Counted from the stretch's first letter, positions 41,322 through 54,955 are shown. The stretch is 64,000 nt of DNA from Sapria himalayana (GCA_029783825.1 JAREIK010002624.1:131695-195694), one strand, 5' to 3'. Program-made: numbers and translations. The notes: generated by a model not told the origin, from the sequence alone.

Positions 41322-42701
41322 TCATAAATTTGACCATAGACTGTTATTTTCTTTCAACCTCCACCATCTCTTGCTTGCTCCTGCTTTTGCTAAATCTATA
41401 AGATTGACAAAAGCCAATCCAGCTTCTTGAACTGGGTAGCATAAGTCTCTCCATTTTTTCCAGTGTAATTTATATTTCCCCTCTTTTTTTCCGCATAAAA
41501 AGTTAGCTAATTCTTTTTCAATTTTTTTAATAATACAAATTGAAGGTTGAATTATCATAATATTATGCATTAGAAGACTTTCTAAAACATGTTTTATTAA
41601 AGTAATTCTTCCTCCCATACTTAAATATTCCTCTTTCCATCCCGAGATTTTCTTATTTAACTTATTTAATAAAAATTCTAAATATACTATCTTAAGTTTA
41701 CCTTCATATATCGGGCAGCCCAAATAGATCATTTCTTTTTTATTATGGGAGAAACCTGAAATGTTTTTGATTTTATGAGCTAATGCAATTGGAGCCTTAT
41801 GTGATATCGTGTATTAGCATTTTCTTTTATTTAATTTTTGTCCTGTTTCTTCCTCCATGCATTTCAATAAGTTCATCAGATTATGTAGTGATTTGCTACT
41901 GCCATTAGTGAATATAATTACATTATCTGCATATGCAAGGCAACTCACTAATGGAGTATTCCTCGGCTGTCTGAATGTGCCTATCCTACCATTCCTCATT
42001 TTATCTTTAAGGTTAACTATTAAGAGTTCCAGATAAATGTTAAATAATGATGGTGAAAGTGGATCACCCTGTCTTAAACCTCTAACTAGTATTATTTCTT
42101 CTCCTACCTTTCCATTTGTGATAATTCTAGCCCATGTATTAGAAATACATCTATAAATCAAATCTATCCATGTTTCAGAGAAACTCATCTTTCTCATGAT
42201 AGAACAGAGAATGCTTCATTCTACTCTATCAAAAGCCTTGGATAGATCCAATTTTATAATAACATTTTGCCCTCTTGTTTTGGATCCTATTTCTCTACTC
42301 ATTTCTTTAGCCAAGTAAATATTTTTCATTATTAATCTATTTTTCATAAAACCGGTTTGTTCTTCAGAAATAATTTTAGGTAAAATTGAATTTAATCTAT
42401 TTTGTAAAATTTCAGATACAATTTTGTAAATAGTGTTGCATAGGCTTATTGGTCTAAAATCCTCCCCTTTCTGTGGATTCTCTATTTTAGGTATGAGAAT
42501 AATGTGAAAACTTTTCCATTTTTTTCCAAATTCAGCCCCACAAAATATACTATTAAGTACTTTTTCTATATCCTTCTTTATTATATCCCAACAGGCTTGG
42601 AAAAAATAGTTGTTCCATCCATCCGGTCCAGCTGCACTATCTTTGTTCATACTATATATCGCTGTTTTGATTTCTTCTTCTTCTGGATATTTAGTTAGCA
42701 T
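41322..42701 (-). pseudogene. LINE ORF2 reverse transcriptase domain, catalytically dead
   Basis: Reverse transcriptase for target-primed cDNA synthesis. Collinear family motifs: AAGPDGWNNYFFQACW, HIILIPKIENPQKGEDFRPI, EEQTGFMKNR, KLDLSKAFDRVE (first catalytic Asp kept), GLRQGDPLSPSLFNIYLE, then YADN at 41932-41943 where the family has (Y/F)ADD, and the thumb region IYLGCPIYEGK. Two in-frame stops interrupt one continuous frame: TGA right after AFDRVE (the family has Trp there), and TAA after LNKRKC at about 41817. The D-to-N change removes a metal-binding carboxylate, so the enzyme would be inactive even without the stops. Confidence 0.92.
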
Positions 42702-43376
42702 GTTATTATCTTTTATGGTGATTTTATTTTCTATGTTTTTTAAAAGTGAATTTCCTTTTAGTTCTCTTATTCCACTTAATTGGTTTTCAAAAAATTTTGT
42801 AAAATAGTTTTGAATGTCTCAATCTTTTTCAAGCCATTCTTCCTTATTATCTTTAATACCTCTAATTCTATGTTTCTGATATTTTAACTTAGCTATTTTT
42901 TGAAAAAACTTTGTATTTTTATCACATTCTTTAAGCCATTTAATTTTAGATTTTTGTTTCCAAAAAACCTCTTCCATTAATATTTTTAGATTTAATTCTG
43001 CTTGTGCCTTGCTAAGAGCACTTCTATTGTCTATATTTTGAGTTTTTTCAAATTCTATTTCTCTTTTTAATACTAGTTCCTCTGCATCTTTTATATTTTT
43101 AATTATATTCCCAAAAGTATCCTTATTCCATTTTTTTAATTCAACTTTTAATCTACTCAACTTATTATTTAATATTTGAATAGGATTTCCTAATGTCTCT
43201 TTATTCCAGGACTGTTTCACCATCTTTAAAAAATCATGGTGTAAACACCAAGAATTCTGGAATCTAAAAGAACCTCCTGTATGAGTAGATTTTTTAATCA
43301 TGATTAATAATGGGCTGTGATCAGAGCAGGTTTGTTTAAGTGCTTCACTTCTGTAGAGCAAACTTGATCTAGCCAT
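42702..43376 (-). pseudogene. LINE ORF2 endonuclease end and linker to the reverse transcriptase
   Basis: The frame at 42819-43376 starts just before SDHSPLL, the Asp/His motif that closes the APE-type endonuclease active site. It continues into the Lys/Glu-rich linker typical of plant L1 ORF2 (FRFQNSWCLHHDF, WNKDTFGNI, WLKECDKNTKFFQ). It overlaps the upstream endonuclease frame by about 70 bases in another frame, which marks a frameshift near 43310-43370. The frame closes at 42819, and the reverse transcriptase resumes at 42701. Confidence 0.82.
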
Positions 43377-43994
43377 TTAAAATTAAATAAGACTCTATCC
43401 AGTCTCGCCCATATTGTGCCTTTTTTCCTCCAGTTATTACACCATGTAAAATGTGAGCCTAAAAATTTAGCTTCTATTAATTTTGTTTTATTTATTATAT
43501 CATTAAAGTGAGACATCCCTCCTTTATTTGGTGTCCTACCACCCTTCTTTTCTTTAAGACTTCTAACTATATTAAAATCTCCACCGATAATCCAAGGCTT
43601 TTTTTCCATCGAAATTTTATTCATTTCCTCCAATAATTCTTTTCTCTCTTCTCTTTTATTCTTTGCATAAATTATTGTTATTATTTCATTTTCATCTTGA
43701 CATAAACTAAAGTTTATTAGTTGGTTAGTTTCTTTTAATATTTTTATATGTAAGTTATCTTTCCATAAAATCCAAATTTTTCCATTATTATTAGCATACC
43801 CATTTTCAAATCCTAATAAATTTTTATAATAATTTAGCTGAGCTTTATCCACCATAGGTTCAGCTATCGAAATGAGATTAATTTAATGCATATATATTAG
43901 TTTTTTTATTCTATTTCTTGAGGGGGGGAGGGGGGGGGGGGGGGGGGGGGGGGTTTGCTATTCCCCTAATAATCCAATAGATGTACTTATACAT
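43304..43994 (-). pseudogene. LINE ORF2 start and APE-type endonuclease domain, broken
   Basis: The endonuclease that nicks target DNA. ORF2 appears to start at ATG 43994-43992. The first residues read MYKYIYWIIRGIAN, where the family has Trp-Asn-x-Arg-Gly; here the Asn is Ile. The frame then runs into a poly-C tract (poly-G on +) and continues in a shifted frame with SRNRIKKLIYMH, a stop, then INLISIAEPMV, which carries the catalytic Glu (codon 43859-43861). Later motifs are present: IGGDFNIVRS (Asp/Asn pair), GSHFTWCNN and ARLDRVLFN. So the domain is complete in order but frameshifted by the homopolymer, with one active-site residue lost. Confidence 0.85.
43922..43953 (+). repeat. Poly-G tract (7 + 24 G) inside the LINE endonuclease codons
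   Basis: Seven G, one A, then 24 consecutive G on the + strand. In the sense of the LINE this is poly-C. It separates the Asn-Pro codons after RGIA from SRNRIKKL, which lie in different frames. The tract looks like an expanded short C-run within coding sequence. A run of this length is also a place where sequencing and assembly often miscount. Confidence 0.85.
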
Positions 43995-45424
43995 TTCTTA
44001 TGGATTTAGCATTTGCTCTAGTGGTGCATTTAGTTTCGTATATCTTATTCAAATGCTTTTTTTTCATGCTTCTAGGTTTTCTTATTGAGCTTAGTTCTTG
44101 TTCCTTCTCATCTTTCCAATCCCTACCCAATTGAATGGCCATTATTTTAAGTTCTTCAATTGCCCAATCTCTATTTCCCATATTTTGTTTTAGCTTGAGT
44201 TTTTCTATATTAATGTCATCGTTATTGATTCTAATTTTCTGCTCATTGTCTTCCCCATCCGTATAGAGGGAAGTCAAGCTTTTTATTTCTGATTGTTCAT
44301 CTGAATCTTCTTCAACCAGCACTGCCAGCTTTTATTTTTTTTTTCTTATTTTTCATTTGATTTATGGTTCTCCTATTTAGCTCTGAAATTTTTTTCATCA
44401 TTTCTCTCCTTTTAGGATTTTCTATGGATTCTATTCTTGCCTCCTCACTATTCTACCTATTATATTCAATTAATTTTTGATCTTCAACTTCTTTATTCTG
44501 TATGTCTGTTTGGACAATCGGTTGAAGTTTTTTTTTGATATTTAACCATTTCTCCTTTACTTTCAAATGCTCTTTTCTTCTCTTCTAGATTCTATTTATT
44601 TTCGTTTCTTTTTTTGTTAACCAAACTTACCTCTATAGCATGTCCCATCTTTCTGCAGCATGCACAAAAAGGAGGGAGGTATTCTGGAACTATAGTTTGC
44701 CAAAAACCGCCTCCCTCTGTGTTTCCAATCTAGATACGGTGAGGAAGATATTTCTGTAAGTCCACCTCTATACAGTTTCTTGTAACACTCGGTCTAGAGA
44801 GTGTTGCCGTAGCACCATCAAGAAAAGAGGAGAGCCCAAAACACACGCAATACGATATAATGCCAATTTATCAAAGTTGTGAATCAGGAGCATAGGTAAT
44901 AGGATCCTTACCGGGGCCAACGACTATTCCTCCTTTGTGTTAAATTCTAGAGTCCATTTAAAGGTTCTCATGGGGTATCCCATGATATACCAAGCTCCTT
45001 TCAACCATAAATGATGGAAATCCTCCTTAGAATGAAGTTGTAGTAACACATGTTTCTCATCAATAAGTCTGATTGTGATCAAGGTTCTAAGTTTCAATGA
45101 TTCAAAGAATGCCTTAATATCATCAATACGAGGCCTTCCATGCGAAAATTTTCCCACAAGCATGTGTGTATGAGTTGCAGAGAACTTTTGAATTTCCTCC
45201 GCCGAGAAGAACATCGAGGGTTCCTCGATATTTTTTGCTTGAATTTGCGAGAAGCTGGCGATATGGGGTGTAGTTTTTCTAATAAAATCAGAAAAGGACT
45301 TCTTATTAACTAAGTAATCCAATTCCATTAAAATTAGCTTAAAACTTGCTTCTTCTTCTACCCAATTGCAGGTTTCTCTATATAGGAAACTGTTTCTCTC
45401 TCTAAGAAGTTGAGAGCATTTCAA
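43987..45424 (-). pseudogene. LINE ORF1 (DUF4283 and zinc-knuckle-like), broken
   Basis: The nucleic-acid-binding ORF1 protein of a plant L1-type LINE. The first 166 codons (45424-44924) are open and carry a DUF4283-type fold: HMLVGKFSHGRPRIDDIKAF, VLLQLHSKEDFHHLWLKGAW and YIMGYPMRTFKW. Downstream in other frames are LSRPSVTRNCIEVDL (about 44790-44750) and a Cys-x2-Cys knuckle segment CACCRKMGH (about 44640-44666). A Lys/Glu-rich tail, open for 111 codons (44322-43987), ends with TAA at 43989-43987. Several stops and frameshifts lie between 44923 and 44323. The start Met at 45424 is the first in frame, but the true N-terminus could be truncated. Confidence 0.82.
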
Positions 45425-45459
45425 GAAGAAGGGGGTTGCTGCTTAAAAAATGTATATCT

Positions 45460-45474
45460 TATAGTTATCTATCT
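45460..45474. repeat. LINE target-site duplication, copy 2
   Basis: An exact copy of the 15 bases at 38818-38832, located at the 5' end of the minus-strand LINE where the TATC array resumes. Confidence 0.65.
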
Positions 45475-46196
45475 ATCTATATATCTATCAATCAATATTT
45501 CTATCTATCAATCTTTGTATATTTCTATGTATCTTTATGTCTATCTATTTGTCTATCTAATTAATTCATTTTACTATGTATCTATCTATCTATCTATCAT
45601 TCTATCTGTCATTCTATATGTCTTTGTATATATCTAACTATCTATTTATCTATCTTTATTTTAATCAATCTATATATCTATTTATCAATATTTCTATCAA
45701 TCTTTCAAAAAATTTATTTATTAATCTATCTATTAATATATTTATCCATCTATCTATCTATATATCTATCTATCTAGCTGCCTATCTATCTATCTATCTA
45801 TCTTCATATACATATAGCTATCTATTTATCTAACTATCTGTGTATCTATCTATCAATATAACTATCTATCTAACTTTCTAACTATCTTTCTATCTATCAA
45901 TCTATGTACTATTTATCTTTTGATCTATCTTTCATTATATCACACTATATATATTTTTATTTATCAGACTATCTATATGTCTATCTATATGTTTATTTAT
46001 CTATTTGTCTATCTGTCTAACTATCTATATATCTATCTTTCAATCAATCTACCTGTGTATATTTTTATCTATCTATTTATCTATTTATTTGACTATCTAT
46101 ATGTCACATTATCTATTTATTTTTCTATCTATCAATCTATATTTCTATCTGTATATCTATATATCTATCTATTTATTTGTCTATATATCTAGTTGT

Positions 46197-46227
<31 letters not shown>

Positions 46228-49200
46228 CCTATATTTATATCAAAATGTCTATCTATCTATCTATCTTTCAATCTGCCTATAAATCTAAATATCAATTTGT
46301 CTATAAATCTTTCTACATATTTATCTATTTATCAATCTATTTGAATATCATTTTTCTATCAATCAATCTATCATTATGTATATCTATTTGTATATCAATT
46401 TATCTATATTTCTTTCTGTATTTTTGAATATCAATCTATTTGTCTTTCTTTCTAGATTTCTATTTGTCTGTCTGTCTGTATATTTATCAGTCTTTCTGTC
46501 AATCTATATATCTATATATCTGTCTATCTATGTGTTTATCTATCTATATTTATATATATTTGTTTATATAATGTTTAACTATCAATCTATATGTCTAACT
46601 TTCTACCTATTTATATTTCTTTATATCTATCTATCTATTTGTCTATTTATAAGTGTGTGTGTGTATATATATATATATATCTAAATATCTATCTATTTAT
46701 CTATGTATCTATCTATCTGTATATCAATCTATCTATCTTTATATCTATAATTTGATCAATCAATCTATCTTTTTATCTATAAATCTTTATATCTTTTGAT
46801 CAATCTTTTTGTTATTCTATCTGTCTATATTTATAACTCTCTATGTATCTATCTATTTGTCTATCTATCTATCTATCTGTCTATCTATCTATCTCTCTAT
46901 CATTATATTTATTTTTTTATCAATCTTTCTATCTATCTATATATCTATCTTTTTAATTTTATATCTTTTTGTCTATCTATCTATGTATTTTATATCAATC
47001 TACTGATCTATCTATCTATCTGTATGTTTGTCTATCTATCTTTATATCTTCATATCTATCGGTCTATCAATCTATCTATCTATATATAGGTTTATGTATC
47101 TATCTATTTATCTATCTATTTATTTATCTATCTAAATTTATATCAATCCTTCTATCTATCAATTTATCAATCTGCAATCAATTTGTCTATAAATATAAAT
47201 ATTGATTTGTCTAACAATCTATCTATCCATCTGTCTATCAATCTATTAGACTATCTATTTGTGTATCAATGAATTTATTAATGTTTCTATGGATTTTTCT
47301 ATCTATCTATCTATCTCTATTTCTATCTATTTCTCTGTCAATCTATCTTCCTTTCTATCTATTAATCTATCTGTCAATATATCTATCTTTCAGTCTATCT
47401 ATCTATCTTTCTTTCAATATGTGTATCTATCTATCTATCTACCTATTTGTTTATTTATCTATCTATTTATCTATCAATCTATTTATCCTTCTATCTATAT
47501 ATCTGTCTATTAATTTGTCTATATATCTATTTATAAATATGTTTATCTATCTCTCTATCTATATGGCTATTTTTTATCAATCTATCTGTCTATATATCTT
47601 TCTATCTATTAGTATATTTATCTATCTATCTATTTATATGTCCTTTGTATATCTATTTATCTATGTTTCTATCTATTTATCCATCAATTTGTCTATCTAT
47701 CTATCTAGCTATCTATATATATAACTATCTATCTATCTATTTGTCTTTCTTTCAGTTTATCTAATTATTCATCAATTTATCTATATATCTATTTGTCCAA
47801 ATATATGTCTATGTTTCTTTCTATCAATTCATCTATCTATCTATCAAATAATCTATCAATCTATCAATCTATCAATCTATCTATTAGTCTGTATATTTTT
47901 TTATCAAACTATCTATAATTTTTTCTTTTATTTATTTTTGTATAAATATCTATTTGTCTGTCTATCTATAAATCTATCTATCTATCTTTCTACCTATCTT
48001 TTTGTCTGACTATCTATCTATTTATATATTTTTCTATCTATTAGACTATATATTCATCTATCTATCTATCTATATATCTATCTATTTGTATGTCTATCTA
48101 TATAATTATCTATCTATTTATATATCTATCTATCTCTCTATATTTCTCTCTATCTATATTTATATTTCTATGTCTATCTATCTTTTTAACTAACTGTTTA
48201 TCTATTTGTCTATCTTTTTGTCTATATATGTCTATCTTTATTTATCAATCTATCTATCTTTTGATCTGTCTGACTATCTCTCAATCTATCTATTTTTCTA
48301 TAAATATGTCTATCTATCTATCTAAATATCTATATGTCAAACTATATGTTTATCTATATATTTATCAATCTGTCTACAAATGTTTCTATCTATCTATCTA
48401 TCTATCTATGCATTAGTCTAATAATATGTCTCTATATTTTTTATCTATCTGTCTATATATATATATATCTGTCTATCTTTTTCTCTAACTATATTTATAT
48501 ATTTATTTATCAATCAATCTATCTATCTATCTATTTGTCTATCAATATATCTATCTATTTATCTATCTATTTGTCTATCTATCTATCTATCTTTCAATCT
48601 ATATGTCTACCTATCATTCTATCAAACTATCTATCTATCTATTCATCTATCTATCTATATGATTATTTATTTTTTTATTTATATATCTTTGTATATGTCT
48701 AATAATATGTCTATATATCTGTTTATCTCTCTTTATGCATCTATTTATCAATTTATTTATCTGTCTATCTATTTGTTTATCTATCTGTCTATCATTTTAT
48801 CGATCTATCTATCATTTTATCTATCTATCTAGCTATCTTTATTTCTTTCAATCTTTCTATTTGTCTGTAAATTTAAATGTGTGTCTCTATCAATCTCTCT
48901 ATCTATCTAACTATCTATTAGACATTTATCTATTTTTATATTTATATGTCTTTATATCTATCTATCTATATATCTATCTGTCTGTCTGTCTTTCTATTTT
49001 TTTATTTATTTATCTGTCTATATATCTATATATCTATCTATCTATTTATATATCTGTCTATATATCTATCTATCTATAAGTCTATCTATATGTATATCTA
49101 TAATTCTATCTATTTGTTTATTATCTGTCTATATATATATATATATATATATATCTATATGTCTATATATCTATCTATCTTTCTATCTTTCTGTCAATCT

Positions 49201-51490
49201 ATATATTTATCTATTATCTATCTATCTATCAATATGTCTATCTATCTTTCTCTCTATCTATATGGTCTATCGATCTGTCTATCTATCTATCTATATATTT
49301 ATCTATCTATCCATCTATCTATCTATCTATCTATCTATATGACTACCTTTCTATCTATCAATGTATTTATCTATCTATCTATTTATTTATATCGCTATCT
49401 ATCTATCTATCTATCTTTCTGTCTGTCTGTCTATCTTTCTTTCTATTTATTTATTTATCAATCTATTTATCTATCTATCAATCTATCTGTATGTCTATCT
49501 ATCTCTATATCTATTTTGCTAACTTTCTATCTATATATTTATCAATCTATCTATTTGTCTAAATATCTATCTATCTTTCTTTCTGTCTAAATTTCTATCT
49601 ATCATTTTGTATATATAGTTGTCTATCAATCTGTCAATCTATGTGTTTATCTATCTATCTATCTTTTTATCTGTTTATCTAGCTATCCTTCTATCTATTT
49701 ATTAATCTGTCTCTCTATCTATGTGCCTATCTATCAATCTATCCAACCATCCATATATATTTCTATCTATGTATTTGACTATTTATCAATCTAACAATAA
49801 ATCTATAAATCTAATTATCTATTTTTCCATCTTTCAATCTATCTTTCTGTTTGTCTATGTGTCAACGTATCTATCTATCTCTCTATCTATTAATTTTCTT
49901 GTCTATCTGCCTATTTGTCTTTATATCTGTTTTTTTGTTTATTAATCTACTTGTCTGTTTATCTATCTTTCTTTCTTTCTATCTGTCTATCTTTATATCT
50001 ATCTATCTACCTATATATCTATCTCTTTATCTATCTATCTATCTGTCTATCTATCTATATATATGTATATCTATTTGTCTATCTATTTATCTATATATCT
50101 ATCTATATATCTACATGTATGTTTGTTTATCTATTTGTCTAATAATCTATCTATCTATATATCTATCAAACAATCTATCTATATGTTTATCTATGTGTCT
50201 ATCTATTTGTCTATATATCTATCTGTGTATCTATTTGTCTATCAATGTATCTATTAATATACCTTTCAATCTCTCTTTCTAATTGTCAACCAACTATCTG
50301 TCTGTCTACCTTTCTATTTGTCTATCTAACTATTTATCAGACTATTTATCTATCTATTTATCAACTTGTTTAAATATCTATCAATCTATCTATCAATCTA
50401 CTTATCAATCTTCTATTAATCAGTTTATTAATCTATCACATTAATCAATCAATCAGTTTGTCTGTTTATTTGTGTCTACTTGTCAATCTATCTGTTTACT
50501 ATCTCTCTATTTATCTATCTACCTGCATACCTACCTACCAAGCTACCTACCTATCTTGCAATTAGTCTATCTATGTATATGTATATCTATCTATCTATCT
50601 ATCTATATTTCTATCTATCTATATTCTATCTATCTATCATTTATCTATCATCTATCTATATGTGTATCTTTTTGTATATCATTTAGTCTATCAATTTGAA
50701 AATTAATCAATCAATCAATCTGTCTATCTATCTATCTATCTATTTATATGTGTCTATATCTTTCTATATATTTATAAATCAATATGTCTATCTATTTATT
50801 TATCTATATATATATCTATCTATCATTCTCTCTATCTATATATCTATCAACCTATCTATCTATGTATGTATTTATCTATCTGTCTATCTATCATCTATCT
50901 AGCTGTCTATCTATCTGTCTATCTTTCTATCTATGTGTCTATCTATCTATCTAACTATATAGCTATCTATCTTTCTATTTATCTATATGTTTGTCTATCA
51001 ATCTATCTATCTTTTTGTCTATCTTTCTATCTATATTTATAAATATCTGTCAAATATCTATTTTCTAATCTATCTATCTTTATAAATGTGTGTATGTCTG
51101 TCTATTTCTCATTCTTTCTATTTGTCTATTTATCTGCCTGTATGTCTCTTTTTTTATCTATCGGTCTATATATCTATATATCTATATATGTGTCAATATG
51201 TCTATCTATTTATCTATCTTACTTTATATCTCTATAATTATCTATCTATCTATTTATGTATCTATATATCTACATATCTATCTTTCTCTAATTTTCTCTC
51301 TATCTATTTTTCTATCTATATATCTATTTATCTGTCTATCTATTTGTATATTTATATATTTGTATAATAATCTATCATTTTATTTGTCTATCTATCAATG
51401 TATCAATCTACATATATATCTATCTATAAATCTATCAATCAATTTGTCTTTAAATTTGTTGATCAATTTGTCTATCATTTTGTCTATTAA

Positions 51491-51492
<2 letters not shown>

Positions 51493-51545
<53 letters not shown>
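51493..51545. repeat. (TA)n tract, 53 bp
   Basis: A pure alternating TA tract in TATC block D. Confidence 0.95.
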
Positions 51546-51547
<2 letters not shown>

Positions 51548-53040
51548 ATCTATCTATCTTTCTCTCTATATTTCTATCTATCTATCTATCTATCTATTTA
51601 AATATTTATTATTATAGGTATCTATCTATATGTTTATTTATCTAACTATCTATTTTTTTTTCTATCTAACTTTTTTGTCTATCTATCTATCTATCATTTA
51701 TGTGTCTATCTATCACTCTATCTATTTGTCTATCTATCTATCTATCTATATATCAATATATCTCTCTATTTGTGTAATAATATTTTTATCTATATGTATA
51801 AAACCTATCTATCTATAAATCTATCGATTTGTCTAAATATTTGTCTATCTATCTATATATCAGTCTTATAATCTAGCTTTCATCTGTTATCTAAATATCT
51901 ATCTATGTATCTATCTATCTATTTGTCTCTTAGTCTATTTTTTTGTCTATCTATATGTCTATCTAACTATATATCTTTCTATAAATCTATATATCTATCT
52001 ATATGTCTATCGATATGTTTAGAAATCTATCTATTAACTTGTCTATCAAACTACCTATCAATCTATCTATTAATCTAATTAACAATCTATTTATCACTCT
52101 ATCTTTCTATCTGTCTATCTATATTTATATATATCTGTCTATTATTTTGTTTATTTATCTATCTATCTATTTATTTATCTATCTATCTATCTGTCTATCT
52201 ATCTGTCTATTTGTCTCTCTATATATCTATTTAACTATCTAACAATCTATATATTTATATATATATATCTGTCTGTCTATCAATATGGCTATAAATCTTT
52301 CTATTAAACTGCCTATCAATCTACCTATCAATTTATATATCAATCTATTTATCAATCAATCAATTTATCTCTCTATCTATCTATTTATCTATATGTCTAT
52401 CTGTCTGTCTATCTATCTATCTAAAAACATTTTATCAATCTTCCAATCTTTGTATATATCTCTCATTATATCCATTTATATATTTATAAGTCTATCTATC
52501 ATTCCATCAATCTATTTATCTATCTATATATCTTTCGGTCATTCTATCTTTCTGTCAATCTATCTATTATATTTCTATCTACCTATTTGTTTATTTATTT
52601 TTCTATCTATCTGTCTATTTATTTGTCTAATCATCTATCAGACTATCTATCTATCGATCAATCTATATATCTATTTATTTTTATTTTTGTTTATCAATCT
52701 TTATATGTATATATCTATCAATCGGTCTATCAATTTGTGTAGTAATCTATCAATCTGGCTATCAATCTTTCTAAAAATGTATTTATCAATATTTCTACTA
52801 ATCTTTCGATATATTTTTGCTATATATCTATCTTTATTACTATCTATCTATCTATATGTTTGTCTGTCTATCAATAGTCTGTCAGTCAGTGTTTAACTCT
52901 ATCTATTAGTTTATTTGTTTTTCTATTTTCTATCTATCTATCGATCAATCGATCTGTCTATCTATCTGTCAATCTATCTATTTATCTTTCAATCTATCTA
53001 ATTGTCAATCAATCAATCTATCTATCTATCTCCCTATCTT

Positions 53041-53085
<45 letters not shown>
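53041..53085 (+). repeat. Compound (TA)n-(TG)n microsatellite
   Basis: A short TA run changes into 31 bases of TG repeat. It resembles the (AC)n end of block B in opposite orientation. Confidence 0.9.
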
Positions 53086-53089
<4 letters not shown>

Positions 53090-53412
53090 ATCTATCTATC
53101 TATATGTCTATCAATCTATTTATTTGTCTATATGTCTATAAATCTTTCTATCATTCTTTCTATAAATATGTCAAATATTCTGTCAATCAATAGGTCTATC
53201 AATCTTTCTATCCATCTATCTATTTATTTATTTATTTATCTATATATATATATATATATATATCTTTCTATCTACCTATGTTTTGTCTATCTATCTATCT
53301 AACCATCTATCTATCAGTTTGTGTGACTATTAGATAGCCTATCTATTAATCATTCTATTTATCTATTTGTTTGTCTATCTTTCTACCTATCTATCTATCT
53401 CTCTATATATAT

Positions 53413-53444
<32 letters not shown>

Positions 53445-54396
53445 GAGTCTGTCTATCTATCTATATTTCTCTCTATCTATCTGTCTAATTATTTATCTAT
53501 TTATTTGTCTATCTATCTATCTATCTCTCTATCTATCTCTATATCTATCTCTCTATCAATTTACCAATCTATCTATAAATTATTCTATATATCTATTTCT
53601 CTATCATTCTATCTATCAATCTATATGTTTATGTATCTAGCAATCTATTATTCTTTATATCTCTCTATCTGTCTATCTAACTCTCTCTATCCATCTATTT
53701 GTCTATATATCTGTCTATCTATTTATCTTTCTATCTATATGTATATGTATCTATCTATCTATTTGTCTTTTTGACTATCTATCTCTCTATATACCTATCT
53801 ATCTTTATATCGATATATCTATTTGTCTATTTATCTATCTATCTATATGTCTAACTATCTATATTTCTATCTATTTGTATAACTACATGTCTAACAATCT
53901 ATCTAATATCTGCCTATGTTTTTTTCAATCTATTTATTTATCTATCTGTCGATATATTTGTTTATCTATATATCATCTTTCTTTCTTTCTTTCTTTTTTC
54001 TATCTTTTTATCTATCAATCTGTCTATCTATTTGTTTATCTATCAATCAATCTATTTGGATATATGTATATTTATCTATATGTATATTTATCTATTTATT
54101 TATCTAACTATTTGTATATCTATCTATCTATGTATATATCTATCTATTTATTCATCATTCTGTCAATCTTTCTATCTATCCTTCTTTTTATCTATTAATC
54201 TATTTATCAATTTTTATAATCTATTTTTCAATATATATATAAAACTATCAATCTATCATTCTTTCTATTAATGTCTCTATAAATTTTCTATCAAAATATC
54301 TAAATGATCTATATATATATCTATCTCTCTATCTTTCTTTCTTTCTATGTATCTATCATCTATATTTCTATCTATCTATCAATATGTCTGTCTGTC

Positions 54397-54427
<31 letters not shown>

Positions 54428-54955
54428 CTTTCTACCTATCTATATATCTTTCTACCTATCTATTTATCTATCTATTTTTTTATCTATCTATCAAACTATT
54501 TACCTATTAATCGATCTATCTGTATGACTATCTAACGGTCTATCTATCTATCTATTAGTTTATATATCTTTATATATATTTCTCTATCTATCTGTCTATC
54601 TATCTATCTATCTATTTGTCTATTAATCTATCTATCTATTTGTCTATATATATATATATATCTATCTTTCTCTCTATCTATCTATATATCTATCTTTCTA
54701 TCTATCTGCTTGTCTATCTTTATCTATATATATATATATCTATTTTTCTATTTATCTTTCTATCTATCTATATGTCTATATATCTATTTATCTATATATT
54801 TATCTATATATCTATCTACCTATCTAACTATCTATCTATTTATCTATTTATTTATCTATCTATCTATCTATATACATATCTTTGTACCTATATAATAATC
54901 TATCAAATTTGCTATCTATATATCTATTTTTTGTCTATCTATCTATCTATAAGTC

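Larger units (their letters stand above)
38833..45459 (-). mobile_element. Plant LINE (L1-type non-LTR retrotransposon), near full length, dead
   Basis: A 6.6-kb element inserted in the TATC array and read on the minus strand. Order from 45459 down: ORF1 with DUF4283 and a zinc-knuckle-like segment; ORF2 with APE-type endonuclease, reverse transcriptase, zf-RVT-like segment and RNase H; about 1.2 kb of 3' UTR; and a short A-tail (the T run at 38832-38839). The 15-bp sequence TATAGTTATCTATCT flanks both ends (38818-38832 and 45460-45474), which fits a target-site duplication. Many stops, frameshifts and lost catalytic residues show it is inactive. Its 5' UTR is only about 35 bp before the ORF1 Met, so it may be slightly 5'-truncated. 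Confidence 0.88.

Noticed and set aside
39798..43000. Plus-strand frames at 39.8, 41.0, 42.5 and 42.6 kb
   Set aside because: They are antisense shadows of the LINE 3' UTR and ORF2 frames.
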